From the NCBI RefSeq assembly GCF_024679095.1, contig NC_066531.1, forward strand, positions 2,711,297-2,775,296: DNA of 64,000 bases, written 5' to 3'. Under the pieces are notes generated by a model. That model searched no databases. It had not been told where the DNA came from and saw nothing but the letters and a program-made list of their open reading frames with translations. Below are positions 60,324 to 64,000 of this stretch, piece after piece (the first letter of the stretch is position 1; every line of letters starts with the position of its first letter). This DNA comes from Eriocheir sinensis (taxonomy: Eukaryota > Arthropoda > Malacostraca > Decapoda > Varunidae). Position numbers and translations under genes: made by a program.

Positions 60324-61410
60324 TACAACCCTTTCCAAGCACTGTTTCTATAAGGGTGAGTACAGTAACAACCTGTCCGCTGCAGCCGTCAACAATGAAA
60401 CCAAAGCAATGGCATCATATTGACCCTCCTCCATTCTCCAGCCCTCACCAGGAGGGCGCTCAACACAGCATATGTAAATTACAATGACCTAAAAATATAT
60501 GTGTGTATGTGTGTATGTGTGTGTGTGTAGATATATTTATATATATATTTATATTAGATTGTTTAACATATACATATATGAAAAAAAATATTACTGAAAA
60601 TTAGACATCTGAATATTCCTTACCTTAGGGACTTGGGGGTGAGTGATGACATGATGACAAGCATTATGACAGGTTGACGTTCGGTAACAACAACATATGA
60701 GTAAAATGATGATTAGCGTTAGTGAACATGCCATCACGACCATAGCTAATGTCTTTACAAATTAGTACACACACTACATGTATACGTTAAAGTCTCACGG
60801 TACAGGTGGCCGCGCACGGGTGAAGCTGCCACAACGAACATTGGTGAGGTATAGATACTGCACCTTCGAAAGTGACTCATGCAAGATACGGTTAAGGTAA
60901 GGGTATGTAACCTATGTACAAGTGTAGCTAGTGGTCAACAATTCCCGAACAGCACAAATTTTCGGATATAAAATCACATTCCAATATTTGATCCCACGGA
61001 GAGCTTGTTTCTGAATATTGGAGGTTTAAGTTATCCCTCCATCAGGTCATACTTTTCAATAATATTACATTAGTTAAAGAAGAATTAGTGTGAGGGCTTG
61101 CCTTTACAAACAACAAACCATCTGCTCTGGGTCACAAACTTTGGGTCCTGCCGTGTCATGTTGGGCATTGCATATTTCTCCTGCAACGAATTAGACTCTA
61201 ACGGCCAAACTACCACAACTTGCATCTTGAACGCACCCAGTATATACATTCTCATCTGTCATCAAATACAAGATAGACGTGAAAATAATTCGTAAATGGA
61301 TGTGGAACTTGGTAGGCTGTATGCTGTCTGCCCAACCTAAATGCAGTTTGGATTACAGGATCAAGGCCCGAATTGGTGACTGATGTACGAACGTTTTCCA
61401 TTTCAGTATA
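60324..61410. other. Unassigned AT-rich sequence
   Basis: Contains a short TATATGTGTGT run near 60500; no gene recognised. Confidence 0.4.
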
Positions 61411-61599
61411 CAGTCAACCCTCAAATAGTACGGTTTCCAATAGTTCGATTTCGGTTTTATACGGTTTGTCATAGTAGGTCTTTCAGGATTTTTAAATATC
61501 CTGCACGTCGGAAAATTTAAAAATCCTAAAAAATCTTAATAAAATCCACATAAAACCAAAACTTAATTACTGGAAACCGTACTATTTCAGCGACGACTG
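61411..61599. mobile_element. Palindromic pogo-like MITE family Y, copy 3
   Basis: CAGTCAACCCTCAAATAGTA to TACTATTTCAGCGACGACTG, flanked by TA. Confidence 0.87.
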
Positions 61600-62184
61600 T
61601 ATTAAGTAATTAAACAAACCCAGTGGGACTCGTACTCAAGAATACACCTGTTATCATCTGAGAGCAAGTATTTCATTGTTTTCCGTCATGTCAGTAAATG
61701 ATTCAGTACCATGATACATGGAACAAATGCTTCCCGGCTGCTCTCAGTTACACTTAATTATTGACAAAAGTCTGCCACACAGCATCCTCTTATTTATGAA
61801 GGGTAGACAGAAAAACAAGATATATTTACATTGTCTGTCAACCTTTACGCCAAGCTACCGTGGACTTGCTATAAAAAAAGGAAAGGATAACAATGCTTTC
61901 ACTATTTATTGAAGTAGTATTGTACTATCCCTGGAGCCAAATACTGGAATGCATTGCACATTAGATGTTTATATATACTGCCATCATGTAGGATTTCTTA
62001 TACAAAAACTTGGAAGTACATTTGCGACTGGCTCAGTATCCAGAAAACACATGTGATGCTTGGTTGTCTTGGTGGAGGAAAGGACTTCTCCGCCCACCCT
62101 CCAGCATCAGGCGTGATGGATTCCCTCTCAGCAGTGTTTGGTTAGGGAGACAGCCAACATGTGTACGTCAGTTATAAGGTAAGC

Positions 62185-62286
62185 TTATTTCAACATGTTA
62201 TTACGGAACAGAAGTTGTTCCTTAACTTGAGACGTCCCGGTGTGGTTGAGCAGGAGAAACACCACATCAATGTCCTTCACGATATT
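62185..62286 (-). CDS. Weak candidate terminal exon (minus strand)
   Basis: A minus-strand frame after an AG (GGTTAG) reads NIVKDIDVVFLLLNHTGTSQ and ends in TAA 13 codons later. Its codon use looks coding-like, but 33 residues can be open by chance and no family is recognised. Confidence 0.15.
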   Translation of the reverse strand, partial: NIVKDIDVVFLLLNHTGTSQVKEQLLFRNNMLK

Positions 62287-62484
62287 CTAACCTGTTGAGA
62301 AATGAAAAGATAAGTCACCTGTTTTGTAATTTCATTTTTAGTAAATGTCAATTTTGTATTTTCCTGTAAAACTTTGTGTTCACTTCTCTCAACCCTTAAT
62401 AAAAATGTTAAATATCTTATACTCTCCATTACTTGTTTGACTTGCCAAAATTTTTATATTTTTTTCAGCATTCATATCACTTGG

Positions 62485-62740
62485 GGTAGGCGGTGGCTGA
62501 GTGGTAGTGTGCTGGGCATACATTCACCGCGTGATGGACGACGCGGGTTCGAATCCCCACGCTACCACCTGGGATTTTTCAGTCACCGCCGAGTGGCTTA
62601 AAACTACCCACATGCTGTCCTGAAGACCACCCATCAACCCGGACTCTAGAGGAAACCGTCCAAGTGAATCAAGAACGAGTTCCGGGGGGCAGCATGAGCC
62701 AAGAGAAGATGGCGCCACTATAAATAAGCCGGTAGGCTTG
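62485..62740 (+). mobile_element. tRNA-derived SINE, third family, full length
   Basis: GGGTAGGCGGTGGCTGAGTG, B-box GGGTTCGAATCCCC, body CCGAGTGGCTTAAAACTACC, end GATGGCGCCACTATAAATAA. A (TA)n tract follows directly. Confidence 0.87.
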
Positions 62741-62752
62741 CTTGAGGGGCAA

Positions 62753-63565
<813 letters not shown>

Positions 63566-63651
<86 letters not shown>

Positions 63652-63655
63652 GTTA

Positions 63656-63708
<53 letters not shown>

Positions 63709-63725
63709 TACTAATGTTGAATGTG

Positions 63726-63800
<75 letters not shown>

Positions 63801-63806
63801 GTATAT
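63566..63806. repeat. Series of (TA)n tracts
   Basis: Four TA tracts separated by short spacers (ATTAATGTTAG, TTGGTACTAATGTTGAATGT). The last 190 bases of the window show no feature. Confidence 0.92.
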
Positions 63807-64000
63807 ATATATTTTATTTTTTGGGCAGAGGCAATCCCGTTAGTGAATGGTGAGTAGTGGGTTTTATAGTGGCTTTCTGAAAGGCCATGTTACCCCCCAA
63901 AGCTCCCCATCTTTGTTGCTATGCAGCTAGAACTGTTTCGGGTGTCAGGGATTGACATGTAGGTGATTCATAAGCCACTCGGCCCAAATGACACAAAAGT

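Noticed and set aside
61954..62145. Plus frame ending SGVMDSLSAVFG
   Set aside because: Looks slightly coding-like but has no family match and no clear acceptor; not enough to call an exon.

Overview
The window looks like nuclear DNA of a decapod crustacean, probably a brachyuran crab; this is an inference. The grounds are very dense (GT)n, (GA)n and (TA)n microsatellites, TTAGG-type arthropod telomere motifs inside the sequence, tRNA-derived SINEs in many copies, spliced genes with long introns, and no sign of bacterial gene organisation. More than nine tenths of the sequence is repeats and introns. Most long open frames are translations of simple repeats and are not genes.

Two spliced plus-strand protein genes can be supported. 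(1) A secreted four-helix cytokine gene has a second exon at 13335-13732 (end of a signal peptide, basic Ser-rich pro-region with furin-type sites, helix A) and a terminal exon at 26123-26581 (helices B, C and D, stop). They are joined by a 12.4-kb phase-0 intron. The 3'UTR runs to an AATAAA at 27331. A phase-compatible first exon (about 5168-5413), preceded by a TATA/Inr promoter-like sequence, is possible but uncertain. The helix pattern and exon layout resemble the CNTF/CLCF1/cardiotrophin branch of vertebrate gp130 (IL-6-class) cytokines, which is unexpected in an arthropod and is the main discovery here. (2) An arylamine N-acetyltransferase-like gene has three phase-0 exons: 42142-42318, 44390-44935 and 46396-46794 (373 aa). 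It keeps a Cys-His-Asp triad but carries about 49 extra residues between the His and the Asp. A TTAA-flanked transposon sits exactly on its stop codon.

The rest is a catalogue of mobile elements. There are eleven copies or fragments of a tRNA-Val(CAC)-like SINE whose 88-bp 3' module is tandemly amplified in some copies. Two other tRNA-derived SINE families are present. Nine copies of a TTAA-flanked, piggyBac-type non-autonomous element contain a 35-bp minisatellite that seems to be an amplified copy of the element's own terminal repeat. A MITE family with a terminal GGTCGTATTTTAAGAC-like sequence contains tandem ~100-bp modules. There are several palindromic MITEs (pogo/Tigger-like with CAG...CTG ends and TA duplications, and others), and non-LTR retrotransposon fragments at 18, 31, 47-49 and 54 kb, two of which have become tandem arrays.

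Layout: 0-5 kb, microsatellites and minisatellites; 5-27.4 kb, the cytokine locus with a repeat-packed intron; 27.4-40.7 kb, foldback array, MITEs, LINE tail array and SINEs; 40.7-47 kb, a 59-bp array followed by the acetyltransferase gene; 47-59 kb, SINE/LINE/TTAA-element cluster; 59-64 kb, AT-rich sequence with pogo-like MITEs and very long (TA)n tracts. The two genes have no evident functional link.
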